NCBI GenBank assembly: GCA_003024175.1
Contig: MDYQ01000013.1
Location: 124,001-188,000, forward strand
Direction of reading: 5' to 3'
Length of the DNA stretch: 64,000 nucleotides
Source of the DNA: Planoprotostelium fungivorum
Lineage: Eukaryota; Evosea; Variosea; Cavosteliida; Cavosteliaceae
Part shown: one piece after another, positions 54,361-64,000 of the stretch
Numbering within the stretch: position 1 is the first letter of the stretch
Layout: each line of letters opens with the position of its first letter
Made by a program: the position numbers and the translations under genes
The notes under the pieces: model-generated
The model's input: the letters and a program-made list of their open reading frames with translations, nothing else
The model's database searches: none
What the model was told of the DNA's origin: nothing

Positions 54361-56648
54361 ATGGCAATCGACTACGGATCAGAAGGGTCGACAGACGCCC
54401 CAATCAACGGACAGAATGACACGTTCTATGACGAACATGGAAACGTCTTGGAGGTAATGGATCCGAATGGATCGAAGCAAGTGGCTGACAGCGGATCCAG
54501 GTGTATCAGGACTCAACGACGGGTCTATGGTACTCTCTCAATGCAAAGGGTACACCTGTATGGAGAGCAGCCATCAGTGCTATGGCCACAGTGGCTGGAA
54601 TTGGAGTTGTATCCTTTGTCAAGTCCTTTTGACCTGCTCGCGCAGAGTTGCATATGATGTTCTACATGATATGTTTCCTTGACTCGATCTTCACAGCTCG
54701 GACTCTCGAAAGGTTTATCTCAGGTAACGGTTGACGATCTTTGTCTTTGACTGATCCGATCCAGGCTGGTTGGGTTGGCATTCCTCTTCTCATTTTCCTC
54801 GGTTTCATGTCCAATTACACAGCCAAGGTAATGCATCGTTTCAAACCACTGCTTCCATACATCCCCATTCGTGATACCATCTCTAACATACACTACAGGT
54901 ACTCCTGAAGAGTATGTACCTCCAGAGAGAGACTGTCACGACCACGTGAGTGTCCCTCCATGCATCTAGACTGATGCAACACAGCTATCACGGCCTATCC
55001 AGAGTTGCATTCGGCACCACGGGCTACTACATTGTCATCTTCATGCAAAATCTCGCTCTCTTCTCCGCTTCCACTCTCTTCCTCGTTCTATCGGGTGACC
55101 GTCCATCCCATCCTCCATACAGATCACATGATCCATCTTCACCTCCTCACGAACGTCTCAGGCATCAACATCCACGACCTCTTTAAGAGTTGGGGTCTGC
55201 CAGAATTTCACATGGCCTATTACGTCGCAGCCACCGGTCTCATTGTCCTCCTGCCCATCGTCGGTCTTAAGACATTACGCGAAGTCTCGTGGATCGCGTG
55301 AGTGAAAAGAAACGACGGGAGTGGACGTTGAAATTATGACAGTGTCTTTGGCATCGCCGCCACAGTCCTCACCATCATCATCATCATCGTCATGCCGCCG
55401 ATCATGAAGTCGGTGACGTTGAGTGGGAACATGAGCCACCCACAGACGACCGTCATCTCGACGATCAACTTCCCTACGGCATTTGCAACGATGGTCTTTG
55501 CATTCGGAGGACACAATGTGGTGAGTGATCGTGATGATCATCGTCACACGTTCATCACATCATCATCCGTCTTCTCGATGCGATGGCGAGACATCATCAA
55601 ACACTCTTTAGAATTCGATCCACACAACCACCATCCACCATCCACCATCATCATCATCGTGTCGAAGCGTACAATCTGATGACGTCATCAAAGTTTCCCG
55701 CCCTCGCTTCTACCATGAGAGACACCCGCTCCTACGGTACATTTCTCAACGTTGCCTTCGTGTGCGTCATCATCCTCTACTTACCCCCCGCCATCCTCCC
55801 CTACATCTACTTTGGTGATGCCGTACGTAACCCGAAATTTCGTCCGATTTTCACACCCCGCCAGGTCAAGAGTCCAGTTTTAGAGTCCCTGTCTACGGCC
55901 GTGGCCGGTCTGTCCAGGTCGTACACCGTACCGATCGATCTTGCCCTTGTGGCAATCACACTTCACTTGTGGTTGACGATTCCCATCTTGAACAATCCGG
56001 TCTTCTTGTACTTTGAAGAGGTGACGAGGTTAGACAAGGCGAAGGCTGCACCCGTCTATCGCATACTGTATCGAACGGCTATATTGGCTCTTCAAGTGCT
56101 CGTCGCGTGTGTGGTGAGTGCTTCTATCGAATGTAGACATCAGCGACATCTCCTCTTTCGTTTTTCCCGTACATGTGTTTTTCTATTTATGTATGTGTAA
56201 ATAGAAAGACCAGTGAAATGGTTTGAAATGATATATTCATCATGTATCACATTCAATACACGCTCGAAATTGAATGGTTAACGCGAACGGACAGGTCAAA
56301 GACTTTGGTGACTTTATGGATCTGTTAGGAAGCACCGTCATCTCGGCCACTGTCTTCTTCTTCCCCTGTCTCATGTACCTCAAACTCAACTGGAACAACA
56401 TCCCCGTGTACGAGAAGATGTGGAACTATGTCGTCCTCCTGCTGGCATCTCTCGGTAGCATCGTTGGTTTCATCAGTGCGTCGATCGAATTGGGCAAAGA
56501 CTTTACGGGCAGAAAGGATTTTCAGCTGGACATGAAGACGAGGTACATCATCATCGGGTCAACGACGGGAGCGGCTGCCATACTCTTAGCATTGGCTTTT
56601 CATCTCATCGCGGTCAAGAACAGAAGGAGCGGATACCAAGCGATATAA
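54361..56648 (+). CDS. Amino-acid/auxin permease family transporter (AAAP)
   Basis: Eleven-helix amino-acid transporter. ATG at 54361: MAIDYGSEGSTDAPINGQND, then the family entry motif WRAAISAMATVAGIGVLGLS and GWVGIPLLIFLGFMSNYTAK. Further blocks are YYIVIFMQNLALFSASTLF, FHMAYYVAATGLIVLLPIVG, LREVSWIAVFGIAATVLTII, INFPTAFATMVFAFGGHNVF, FALASTMRD, IPILNNPVFLYFEEVTR and DLLGSTVISATVFFFPCLMY. The FAFGGHNVFP and FLxLLGS motifs are typical of the SLC36/38 and plant AAP group. Eight to nine exons, about 480 residues, apparently complete. Confidence 0.92.
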
Positions 56649-57486
56649 AGTGTTCAGTTCATCTTTTGGTTCATTTGATGATGAAGGTGATGGGAGGAAA
56701 GAGAAGTGCAGATGAGATGTGGAACATCTTCTGAATCCATCATCGAAGTCACAACAACCGAGAGAAATCTCTTTTATGTTCAATTCTTCGTGGTGCGTTC
56801 CTGCTCGATGATGTTGTCTTCTTGACACCACGATCCTCACTCGAGTATATAGCTTAGCCATCCTATACTGTGATGTCGTGATCTCTTCACACGCCACTCG
56901 ACCTTTGATGTCTACTTGTGTGTCCGCTTGAAGATGGTTTTCACCAGAGCTCATTCGCGACGTTCATCCAAAGTAGAGATTGAGATTTTCGGCCTGAACG
57001 TTACCTTCACAACGATTAGGTGATCAGATGCGGGGTCAGCGTACGTCGCTTCGTGTGGACTTGGTTGATATAGCCTTCTGTTGAGGCACAGAGATGGGCC
57101 GCTGAGTAGTGTGACGTTGTTTCAAGCCTCCCCAATGTTGAAGTCTCTTCCTTGCGACCCCTGTGCCATCGATGAACAGACATCTCTTGATTCTCAACTC
57201 GAGGTCCTCACCAAAAAGATGGATCCCTCCATCAGAATCTTGAGGAGGATCTCACCTCTGTTTTCAAATCTACCGTCATCGTGACGGTGTCTTCCTGCTG
57301 AGCGACCTGGGATCATATTTCTCAAAGTGTGTCTGTGTGATTGTGATTTGTTTCGGAGGTGATTCCGGAACGAAAAAGTTCGCTCCAACATGAATACCAC
57401 CCAACTCCAAAGTTCATGGTAGCGTTGCAAAGGTGAACGATGAAAAGAGAATAAATGAAAGAGATCTATTTTTACAGACAAATGAT
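56649..57486. other. Convergent intergenic region, nothing seen
   Basis: 838 bases between two genes that converge. I see no gene, RNA or repeat. Confidence 0.45.
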
Positions 57487-58496
57487 TTAAGCATCTACGG
57501 GTGCATCAGGCTGGTTGCTAGGTTGGGCCGCAATGAAGGCAGGGAGAACAGACAAGTTCTATCCTCCATCAGTCATCTCCATCTTTTTCATCATCTCATC
57601 TTCACCTCGCAGACTCGGACGATGGTGGGGTATTTTGTCATGTCCACTTTCCAGCGAACAGCATTGTATACCTGTTTGAGTCAATCTTTTCAACTCGAAA
57701 GAAATTCACCTGAGGTACCAGGCAGACATCAGCCATGGTAACATCATCTCCCACGCTGATGGGATGTTTAGTGAGAATTCGATCTACATCGAGCCAAACC
57801 TGTATTTTCCAGCCAGGGGGGCCAGCATCTGCTCTAATGCATCGAAACCAAGGGAGATCCAATATTGAGCCCAGGCAGCCCTTTGATCAGGATCTTCACT
57901 GTATTTCTTCTGGACTCGAAGGTTCTGAATGGAAATGAGGAGACGGGATGCATTATAGTGGACGTGTCGATGAAGAGACGAACCTGGATGGGATGGATGT
58001 CGGAGACGATGGTGCCCACGATGGCTCTGACCTGCACGACATTTGAGAACTCCCATTCCAACAATGTGATGTGATAATGTATCGCACCTGTGCTCTCTTG
58101 TAGGCATCGAGGGGTAACAGGGAGGGAAAGGAGTGTGTCTCCTCTAGATATTCTATGATGGCGGACGACTGTGTCAGAGTCCTTCCATCTGTCAATTTGA
58201 GAGCCGGAATCTCTGCCAACGGATGGATCTATCTTTCCATCAGAGGGTCCATCGCTATGATTATCATTCACCTTCTTGTATTCTTCAGATTGTTGTTCGT
58301 TCTTGAGGAGGTTGATGGGATGGATACGATGGGGGATGTTCTTGAAGGCCAAGGCGATGCGGACTCTCCAACTGGCGGTGCTACGCCAGTATGAGAAGAG
58401 CTCGTACTCCTGACCTTGTTGAATGGCTTTGTCGACTTCATCGGAAGCTGCCGTAGGGTATGCATGAGTGTGGATGATGGGTGTTGTGCTTGCCAT
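57487..58496 (-). CDS. GSTZ1: Maleylacetoacetate isomerase (zeta-class GST)
   Basis: Glutathione-dependent isomerase in tyrosine breakdown. ATG at 58496: MASTTPIIHTHAYPTAASDE, an extension of about 30 residues before the core YELFSYWRSTASWRVRIALA. The zeta signature SSCSWRVRIAL appears as STASWRVRIAL: the catalytic Ser is kept and Cys16 is Ala. Next come PLAEIPALKLTDGRTLTQSS, AIIEYLEETHSFPSLLPLD, IHPIQNLRVQKKY, FDALEQMLAPLAGKYRFGDD, VTMADVCLVPQ, and RWKVDMTKYPTI, ending NQPDAPVDA. Six to seven exons. The Cys change should weaken but not abolish activity. Confidence 0.93.
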
Positions 58497-58675
58497 GTCG
58501 GTTTGTATGTGCTTGTGTGACGTCAAATCTGAGCGTTGTAGATTGACTTCTAATTGTTTCGGCGGAATCTTAGATTTTGCTCCCGATTTGGACAAACATC
58601 ATCATCACCAGCATCACGTTCCATGGGTGAGTTGACGCAGAGAAGAAGCATCATCCTCTCTGCAACGAAGTATTG

Positions 58676-59060
58676 ATGCTTATGCTAGAAGCACTCAAGC
58701 TACCCAACGTGGGTAGACCTTCAAGTGCCTTCAAACCAACCATTCCTGTCACAGAGTTACGCCCACAGACATCCATTGAATCGACAAAGTATAAGACGAG
58801 GAAGAAACCAGCATCACCTGAGCCGTCTCGATTCCGAGCGTTGCAGCCGAGGGATCGAACCAGCGACATCAGAACGGGGTGATGCTGTTCATCTGTTGTC
58901 AGATCGTGTCGATCGTGATACGATGATCTTGTGTTCGTGCCTAGAGGAAAAGTGGATTCAGGCTGATGAGGGAATAGGAGAGAGAGTACACCCAGGAGAC
59001 CAAATGAGATACGAATCGTACACCAAGTGGCTGAAGAAGAAGAATTTGGCTTTCCCATGA
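58676..59060 (+). CDS. Unrecognised small protein with a candidate 22-base intron
   Basis: ATG at 58676 (MLMLEALKLPNVGRPSSAFK), Pro/Thr-rich middle (TELRPQTSIESTKYKTRKKP), then a frame change that can be bridged by a 22-base GT-AG segment (58825-58846) to a C-terminal half reading EEKWIQADEGIGERVHPGDQ and SYTKWLKKKNLAFP. The two halves both look like protein. No family known to me. A long opposite-strand frame (58651-59220) overlaps it but its composition (Cys, Trp, Ser runs) looks like an antisense shadow. Confidence 0.45.
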
Positions 59061-59258
59061 AACTTGTGTTAGGTGAACACATCTTCTCTATCTGCAGAAT
59101 CCATGCTGCCGTCATGATGGTGTGACAATATGTAGGACGCATCATAACACCTCTGATACGTTTTCGTTTGGGAGCGAGAAAAGTGTTAGCTCGTGGGAGA
59201 CTGAGACGGCGGCTCATCATGCTCCGAGATCTCGTCGATCAATTGAAGAGTGAGCGCG

Positions 59259-59705
59259 ATGCAAACACGCGTTACCTCGACGACTCAAGGGAGCCTCTCA
59301 GGTGGTCGACAGAACTTTTCATCTCTCGTGGATGCTTTCTCATCGAAGCTGGCAAGAGCTCCATCGGCTCCTGCCATCGATGTTCAGGCCATGATGAAAG
59401 GTATCGATGAAGACTTCTTTCGAGCAGATCCACGTTCGATCATCGATAAATATCAATTGGACCCCACACCGGTGGAGGTGAGAGACTGCATCCACCTGTT
59501 AGGAGGAACACACCCATAGCTCAGCATCTAACAGTGTTAGATATCACCTCTATCGAGTATCATCAGCGATCATATACCCGTTTTCAATAAACCTGATCCA
59601 TCCATCTGGCTTCCGATCGATCACCTGCGGACGTTCGATCTCACGCCCGTCCACCGAGCTCCTCTGACGATCACCAACCCACCACCCCTGAGGCAACCTC
59701 CATAA
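59259..59705 (+). CDS. Unrecognised small protein
   Basis: ATG at 59259: MQTRVTSTTQGSLSGGRQNF, then SSLVDAFSSKLARAPSAP, an amphipathic helix, and IDEDFFRADPRSIIDKYQLD. An intron of about 63 bases (donor after 59479) leads to ISPLSSIISDHIPVFNKPDP and a Pro-rich end (ITNPPPLRQPP). About 127 residues. No family recognised. The stop lies about 80 bases before the start of the PH-domain gene, on the same strand. Confidence 0.6.
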
Positions 59706-59788
59706 AGATGCACACACCGTCGGTGTCTTTACTTGTCATCTCGCACGGGTCACAAACCGAAAATGTTTATTTTTTTCGCAGCGCAGCG

Positions 59789-60269
59789 ATGGACGAGAAG
59801 AAGGTGGATCCCACGTTCGCCTGTTGGTTTGAAAAGAAGGGAACGAAGCCAGGGACGAAGTGGCAGAAGAGGTGGTTTATAATGGAACCCACGGGTCAAT
59901 TATCGTGGCGCGAGCAACCTGAAGATGCCTCTGAGAAGGGGCACATCAATATCGCCGATCTCACGGGTCTGTCTGCCGATTCGAGGCTGGGAAGATATTC
60001 GAGTGAGAGATTGACGATGTATGTCCATCGGTAACGATATGCAGTGACCAACAGCGGTTTTCAAGTCGAAAAGTCGAAAGAACAGAAGCCAAACTCACCG
60101 CATTACGTCTTTAATCTGAAACACAGGAAGAAGACATATCATTTGAGGACAGATGATTTAGAAGAAGGTGACTGTGTATTGGAGAGAAATATTCTGACTG
60201 AACACATCAGGCATGAAGTGGTTGAGATATTTTGAGTATTTGCACAACAAGTTGACCGCGAGGGCCTAA
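59789..60269 (+). CDS. PH-domain protein
   Basis: Almost the whole protein is one pleckstrin-homology domain. From ATG at 59789: MDEKKVDPTFACWFEKKGTK, KWQKRWFIMEPTGQLSWRE (strands 1-3 with the K-x-W-x-x-R-W core), HINIADLTGLSADSR, then across an intron TNSGFQVEKSKEQKPN, YVFNLKHRKKTYHLRTDD, and after a second intron GMKWLRYFEYLHNKLTARA, the C-terminal helix with its conserved Trp. An upstream in-frame ATG at 59708 would add 27 residues. About 130 residues. Likely phosphoinositide or protein binding at a membrane. Confidence 0.8.
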
Positions 60270-60336
60270 ATGAAGAGACTGAATCATGTTCCTTTCTATT
60301 CGCCTTCATTCGGCCTCTTTTACAAGCATGATCTCA

Positions 60337-60615
60337 TCACTCTTTCTGCTCCTCTTGTGTCGATATCTCCACGTGCATTGTGCTGTTCTGATTGTGTGCC
60401 TGAGTTGTGACCATCTGATCAGTTTCCTTGATGATCTTCACAGTCCTTCGGTTGTTCTGTTTGATCGCCTTGACACATTCTGTGCAGTACATCTTGCCCA
60501 GATGTGGATTGAGTTCCTCGTTCGAGGACACCATCTTCTCACAACCTTCACATTGTAGTCCGTTCTGACTTCCGCTCTTCTCCTCGTCAACGGGTGTCGA
60601 TAGCCATCCCCCCAT
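60337..60615 (-). CDS. Small zinc-binding protein with predicted N-myristoylation
   Basis: 92 residues from ATG at 60615. MGGWLSTP fits the myristoylation rule (Gly2, Ser6). Two Cys pairs, LQCEGCEKM and KMYCTECVKA, spaced about 20 residues, suggest one zinc site of the LIM/zinc-ribbon type. The tail is basic then Gln/Glu-rich (KAIKQNNRRTVKI; STQEEQKE). No family recognised. A lipidated protein of this kind would be a possible UNC119 cargo, which is inference only. Confidence 0.6.
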   Translation of the reverse strand: MGGWLSTPVDEEKSGSQNGLQCEGCEKMVSSNEELNPHLGKMYCTECVKAIKQNNRRTVKIIKETDQMVTTQAHNQNSTMHVEISTQEEQKE

Positions 60616-60733
60616 TGTGTTGTCGGGAAGTTGTGTTGCAGAGATGTGACAGCCAGGCTGAGCCGAATATTCGAAATAAATCCTGAGATACGAGATTTTA
60701 TTCGCCGATGAGTACCAGGTGGATCGACCCTCA

Positions 60734-62714
60734 TCAGAACAAGAGAGCGACACAAGAGACGATCAAGATGACACAGACAGTCACTGCGCTCGATCAGACA
60801 AAGAGGAAGAGAGGTGACCCACCGGCGTCCGCCGCTCCACTGCCTCCAGCAGGAGAACGAGTGTAGGTGAAAGTGTTACTGTAAATCTCGCGGGTTTGCA
60901 AATTGCGATCGTAGGTAGTGGCTGTGACTCTGTAGTCGTGCTTGCCGAACGAAACCCTCTTGAATGTGGCCTGGTACTGGAAACATTTCAGCGGATGACA
61001 TTTCGATGGGTTCACCTGTCCGCCGACCAATTTGGGATAGACTCTGTTGTTCACCTCGTCCTCGACAACATAATCTGTCTGTCGTACGTCACTCATCTCG
61101 AACATCGTGATGACAATGATGGAATCTCACGGAGGATGTTAATAGACAAGAGTCATTGATTGGAGAGAAAGTAGCGATGGCAGTGTAGATGTTGTCCCCT
61201 CGGTGCACCTCCAAATCTGTCATTTTTTCAGGGGTCTTGTACTTGAAGATGGCCAGCTGGAGTCCCATATACGAAACTGTCCACTTCGTCAGCTTCGAGC
61301 ATGAATGAGGTGTAGGGCGTATCTGCATGTATTATCGATCTACAACTCACCACTCTTCGTATAAGCCAGGGGTTGGCAAGATTGATCTGCGTAACTGGAG
61401 ACGACATCTATTTGCGATCCAGCCACAGTGTCCTGCTGGAACAGACTCGATTTGATGAGATAATAATCCTCTGTCCTCCGTCAGATCATGTGAAATGAGA
61501 TCACTCGCTCATCACCTTCGGTAATGTCAATAACAGGAGTCTTCAACAGTAGTGAAATCTTAGTCGAGTCAGACAGTTTCAAGTAACTGTCGCCCAGATC
61601 GATAGAAGGTCTCGTAGAGAAGTTTTCCTTTTCCAAGATGATGCTCGTGTTGTCTCCAAACACGACAGCCTGAGCTCTCCAATGGGTGTATTGAACGGTA
61701 TAGAAGGTGATATCCATCAAGCCTATGAAACCTTTGGGTGTGTCGAAATAGGGACGATTACGAAAGTCTCCGGTAGTCAGGAATGATGGTGCTTTGGGGT
61801 TTCCAAAGAAGTTAGAATCGATGGCAAAGGGGGAGGTGTAATTTCCATTGATATCTAGACGATCTCCACTGGACGGTGTGAATGACGTTGACATCATCAT
61901 GCGATGTGCAATGTGAGACGGTGTAAGATGAATGACTCACACCATCCAATTGATCGTAGCTCTATCGATGGAGGGTATTTTGATGACCGCCGTCTTTCCA
62001 TTCATTCTGGTCACCGCGGAGAAGATGTAGACCGACTTCTTGAGAGAGGAGATGATGGCATTGTTCAAGGTCAGTCCCTTGAAGTAGGCAACGTCCGCAT
62101 TCAGTCCCAGTGTGGAAGATGTGACGGAGACATCGAAAGGAGGAGTGGCGGCAGAGTAGACTAATGTACCACCGTTGACGACTTCGAGGGTTGTGATCTG
62201 AGGAGGCGTGAGATGAAACATGACTTTGTGATGTTCGCGACTGACCTTGGGGGAGAGAGACTGGATCTCCAAGTAAGACTTGTTCACTGTGATCGAGTTG
62301 ATCGTGATGTTGGTCACGATGACCAGGGCCGTATCGGTTTCACCGATGGAGATGGTGACGTCGTCCGTAGAACTTGGAATCTGATCGTGTTCAGAAGTGT
62401 AGACGATACGAAGATACCTTTCCACTGCTCCAGCAAGACGGTGTCTCGAATGCGATGGCGCCACCGGTGCAGCCCGGCCCGGCAGACAGCCAGGAGACTG
62501 GATCAGCAGCGGCAGATGCAAGAAGGAGGATGCACAGAGTGACACTGTTCCCTTCAGAATTGGTGGCGGTCGGCTGCCTCACCTGTTCATTGTGCACGGA
62601 AGATGGAGTGATGATAACTCTAGGCATATCCTTCAATCGTTTGTTCGCGCGAACGCCGAGCTCGTCGTGACGAATGGAGAAATTCTCGTGATCACAGCGC
62701 AGCCTTAGAGTCAT
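60734..62714 (-). CDS. Predicted GPI-anchored surface protein
   Basis: Unrecognised beta-rich extracellular protein. ATG at 62714; a signal-like helix SVTLCILLLASAAA-DPVSW follows an unusual polar lead of about 50 residues, so the true start may be a later Met. The ectodomain has repeated beta-strand patterns (DDVTISIGETDTALVIVTNI; VVNGGTLVYSAATPPFDVSV; YVVEDEVNNRVYPKLVGG) and Cys-bearing segments. The last exon gives a short hydrophobic end (VTVCVILIVSCVALLF) directly before the stop, preceded by small residues (AGGSGAADA), which is the shape of a GPI-attachment signal. About eight exons. Confidence 0.6.
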
Positions 62715-63205
62715 CTCGCGGGGATTTTGTTCTGGGCACCTTTTTGTCTGCGAGAGAATGATTCTACGAATTGTGGCCTGTAGATCTTATCCAAAAATCA
62801 CCATACAAATGATAATAATTTTTGGCAAACTTCGACTGTCCACGAATTGTGGGAATATGATTTGGTTTTTCTGGTTGGTGTCCATGCATTTGTTTTTGTC
62901 GTGCATATTCCAGTAGTCGGGAGAGAAGTGATCCATTCTCAATGCACCGTTTGACTACCAACCGGAAAAACCGAATCATATGCATGTTGTGCTACGGATT
63001 CCACGAATATACATCACATGCACGGCCTTATGCTGCGAATTCTTCGATTCTTTATGTCCTGCCTGGTTATCAACAAAAGCAGAGGTTTTATTCCGATTTA
63101 TTGTCCGGAATGGGGGTAAAGGACCTGAGGACAAGCATCGGCGTGGCTGCGATCTGATTCAGAAACTGAGCCGAAAAGATGAGCCCTATATGTGGTAGCA
63201 GCACC
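62715..63205. other. Gap holding the second MITE copy
   Basis: Apart from the repeat at 62857-62979, no gene is supported. Short plus-strand frames after the element have no family resemblance. Confidence 0.45.
62857..62979 (-). mobile_element. MITE-like element, copy 2
   Basis: About 123 bases in reverse orientation to copy 1. Ends gatttggtttttctggttgg and, on the other side, the complement of gattcggtttttccggttgg. It lacks about 11 bases present in copy 1 near one end. Flanking atat on both sides could be a target-site duplication or part of the ends. Confidence 0.7.
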
Positions 63206-64000
63206 ATGGTGAGTTGTCGTCTATTTCTGATGTATGTGACTTCCTCACTCTCGAAATCAGCTGCCATTCCACAATGGGGAGATCTCGCCTTGCTTCCAAG
63301 ACATGTATCCTTTCGTCTCCTCTGATGTCAGTTCCACTGATGTGCTTGTGACATCGAGAGATCCATTTGATTACGATCCTTGATTCAATACAGTGCTGTC
63401 ACGGGTGCCACCACTATCATGTTGGTGGGATTTAGCGTATATCGTTACATGCAATTGAGGGGATCACATAATGCAGGTGTTCCATTCACCGTGCCTCAGG
63501 TAAACCCCTTCATCTTCCTCTATTTTGATCGCATTTTGGCAGCTAGTCCGACTTTCCAGCTTTGTCGCAGCTTCCATTCTCACCCTCTTGAGAGGCTTAG
63601 CTGCCGTCGGTAGAACACCGCCATACATCTCTTATGGTGTAGCTGGACAAGTGTTTGGATGGGTAAGACAGCGGCATGCATCTCCATCAGCTATCGAGAT
63701 CAGATCATTTCCGATCGATTCTGATTTGATAACCAGTCAACTGTTGCCCTCGTCTCTCAATTGGAATACAGTCGAGGCAGAAGGATGAGCTGGATCGTCA
63801 AGGCTTATATCATCGCCACCTACCTCAATGGTGGCTCACAATTCTTCCGTGATTTCCTCGGGCTTGGATGGATTGGTGTAAGCATCTTTCACCTCTCAAC
63901 TCTACATCTTCACATCAACCATCACGAATGATTCGGATGATGATCTTCCTTCCAGTTGATCATCGGTGGACTCCTTCTCGCCTGTGCCATCGTTTCCGTG
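63206..64000 (+). CDS. Multi-helix membrane protein, cut by the window end
   Basis: Exons encode hydrophobic segments ATTIMLVGFSVYRYMQL, RLSSFVAASILTLLRGLAAV, YGVAGQVFGW and, near the end, WIVKAYIIATYLNGGSQFF plus LIIGGLLLACAIVSV. A possible start is the ATG at 63206 with an intron right after it, but the 5' exon is uncertain. The pattern recalls six-helix proteins of the Frag1/DRAM type, without a decisive motif. The gene continues beyond 64000. Confidence 0.5.

Noticed and set aside
58840-58875. B-box-like ggttcgatccc on the minus strand.
   Set aside because: No A box at the right distance and no T-stem pairing. It lies within a plausible coding exon.
58651-59220. A 189-codon minus-strand frame.
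   Set aside because: Composition and lack of any family pattern suggest the antisense shadow of the small plus-strand gene at 58676-59060.
1-64000. CRISPR arrays, rRNA genes, LTR or viral elements.
   Set aside because: No regular direct repeats with unique spacers, no rRNA-like sequence, and no reverse transcriptase, integrase or capsid-like frame seen on either strand.

Overview
The window is nuclear DNA of a free-living protist with a compact, intron-rich genome. Genes sit on both strands, often 80-350 bases apart. Nearly every one carries several short GT-AG introns (mostly about 30-60 nt), and coding DNA prefers C/G-ending codons. Intracellular housekeeping genes recur, including HSP60, complex I NDUFS7, GlnRS, PRIM2, SWI3, DGAT2 and TRMT112. 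A WDPCP/Fritz homologue and an UNC119 homologue imply an organism that builds a cilium or flagellum. With the DENN, ENTH, Rho and ankyrin-like genes, the picture fits an amoeboflagellate; a variosean amoebozoan of the Planoprotostelium type is my best guess. This is inference from gene content and not a sequence match.

Layout. 0.2-5.6 kb: epsin (-), a four-helix membrane protein (+), the GID/CTLH ligase subunit MAEA (-). 5.9-10.9 kb: HSP60 (+), UNC119 (+), TRMT112 (-), two unrecognised proteins sharing an 80-base promoter. 11.0-15.1 kb: a broken dynein heavy-chain scrap and a Slo-type K+ channel (-). 15.9-21.4 kb: an ankyrin-like protein and a fused cell-surface apyrase. 21.5-24.7 kb: a MITE-like repeat, a glycerophosphodiester phosphodiesterase (+), NDUFS7 (-). 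25-31.7 kb: GlnRS (+), a secreted GH114 enzyme (+), a protein kinase (-). 33-40.6 kb: a DENN protein, DGAT2 and an NmrA-like protein (all -). 41.3-46.2 kb: SWI3/SMARCC (+) and an organophosphate-type MFS transporter (+). 46.5-52.1 kb: WDPCP (-), primase large subunit (+), a Rho GTPase with an altered catalytic motif (-). 53-64 kb: a cyclin, an amino-acid transporter, GSTZ1, two small unknowns, a PH protein, a predicted myristoylated zinc-binding protein, a predicted GPI-anchored surface protein, a second MITE copy and an incomplete membrane protein.

The genes do not form a pathway cluster. The most unusual signal lies in the introns. A palindrome close to CTACAACGTTGTAG occurs seven times as a full or near-full palindrome and at least a dozen times as a half site, mostly just after a donor site or just before an acceptor. 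A second AT-rich word built from TTTTATT units also recurs in introns of unrelated genes. The other main points are the apyrase, which carries three exon-encoded copies of an unrecognised ectodomain, the Rho protein lacking the Gln61 equivalent, and several candidate introns of only 18-27 nt. All exon boundaries were read by eye, so CDS spans are first-to-last coding base including introns.
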